Shown here: piece after piece, positions 4,958 through 5,249 of the stretch
Numbering within the stretch: position 1 is the first letter of the stretch
Layout: every line of letters starts with the position of its first letter
Origin: Bacillota bacterium
GTDB taxonomy: Bacteria; Bacillota; Clostridia; Tissierellales; Sporanaerobacteraceae
Reading direction: 5' to 3'
Assembly: GCA_029779375.1 (NCBI GenBank)
Contig: JAKPAR010000077.1
Location: forward strand, 1 to 5,249
Length of the DNA stretch: 5,249 bases
Position numbers and translations under genes: made by a program
The notes under the pieces: model-generated
Seen by the model: only the letters and a program-made list of their open reading frames with translations
The model's database searches: none
What the model was told of the DNA's origin: nothing

Positions 4958-5249
4958 ATGGGAATGTTTGATTCTTTTTATACAAGTGCTTCGGCTTTGA
5001 CCGCAGAAAAGACAAGAATAGATATAATATCTAAAAATTTAGCAAATGTAAATAGTACAAGAGGCACTGGTGGTATGCCATATAGAAGACAAATGGTAGT
5101 GTTTCAAGAAAAAAAGGCAGATCAATTTTCAAATTATTTGTCAAGTAAACTTAACAAAGTAAATAACGAAGGTGTCATAATTAGCAAAATAGTTGAAGAT
5201 AGCACTCCTTTTAAGCTAGTTTATGAACCAGGTCACCCAGATGCAGATG
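4958..5249 (+). CDS. flgC: flagellar basal-body rod protein FlgC, 3'-truncated by window
   Basis: FlgC is a proximal rod subunit that stacks with FlgB in the flagellar axle. The window holds 97 full codons of what is normally a protein of about 140-150 residues; the frame stays open to the window end. It begins MGMFDSFYTSASALTAEKTR, followed by the rod signature IISKNLANVNSTRG (residues 23-36), then GGMPYRRQMVVFQEK and near the edge VYEPGHPDAD, all characteristic of FlgC. The missing part is the C-terminal coiled-coil helix. Next genes in this kind of operon are usually fliE and fliF, outside the window. Confidence 0.96.
   Translation, partial: MGMFDSFYTSASALTAEKTRIDIISKNLANVNSTRGTGGMPYRRQMVVFQEKKADQFSNYLSSKLNKVNNEGVIISKIVEDSTPFKLVYEPGHPDAD

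Noticed and set aside
5124..5138. 12/15 CodY-box-like sequence inside flgC
   Set aside because: It has the left half only, lies within conserved coding sequence, and has no promoter near it.

Overview
The window comes from a very AT-rich (roughly 30% G+C by eye) Gram-positive chromosome, most likely an anaerobic, motile member of the Clostridia/Tissierellia. The reasons are the run topA - hslV - hslU - codY - flgB - flgC, a CodY of clostridial type, AGGAGG-like ribosome binding sites and heavy use of A/T-ending codons. All protein-coding genes lie on the + strand. No mobile element, CRISPR array, tRNA or rRNA was seen.

Layout: (1) 1-1317 is the 3' two thirds of topA (DNA topoisomerase I), from just before the active-site tyrosine to three C-terminal zinc ribbons. 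(2) 1318-1483 is a short intergenic region with a good sigma-A-type promoter. Its -10 is covered by a 13/15 match to the CodY-binding consensus. The same region holds a 16-bp perfect palindrome and an 18-bp imperfect direct repeat. (3) 1484-2014 hslV, 2030-3421 hslU and 3435-4217 codY form a tight operon (gaps of 15 and 13 nt), closed by a strong intrinsic terminator that begins inside the codY stop region. (4) 4243-4547 is a roughly 300-nt, extremely AT-rich non-coding region carrying the likely promoter(s) of the flagellar operon. (5) 4548-4955 flgB and 4958 onward flgC (cut by the window end) start that operon.

How it fits together: HslV (peptidase) and HslU (AAA+ unfoldase) form a proteasome-like protease. 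CodY is the global repressor that senses branched-chain amino acids and GTP. The CodY box over the -10 of the hslV promoter suggests that CodY represses its own operon, and the protease with it, when nutrients are plentiful. The flagellar rod genes downstream have their own promoter region. This resembles the Bacillus topA-trmFO-xerC-hslVU-codY-flgB arrangement, but trmFO and xerC are absent here.

I found no clearly novel system. The genes are conserved housekeeping and regulatory genes; the points of interest are regulatory details in the two intergenic regions and a few sequence departures inside the proteins.
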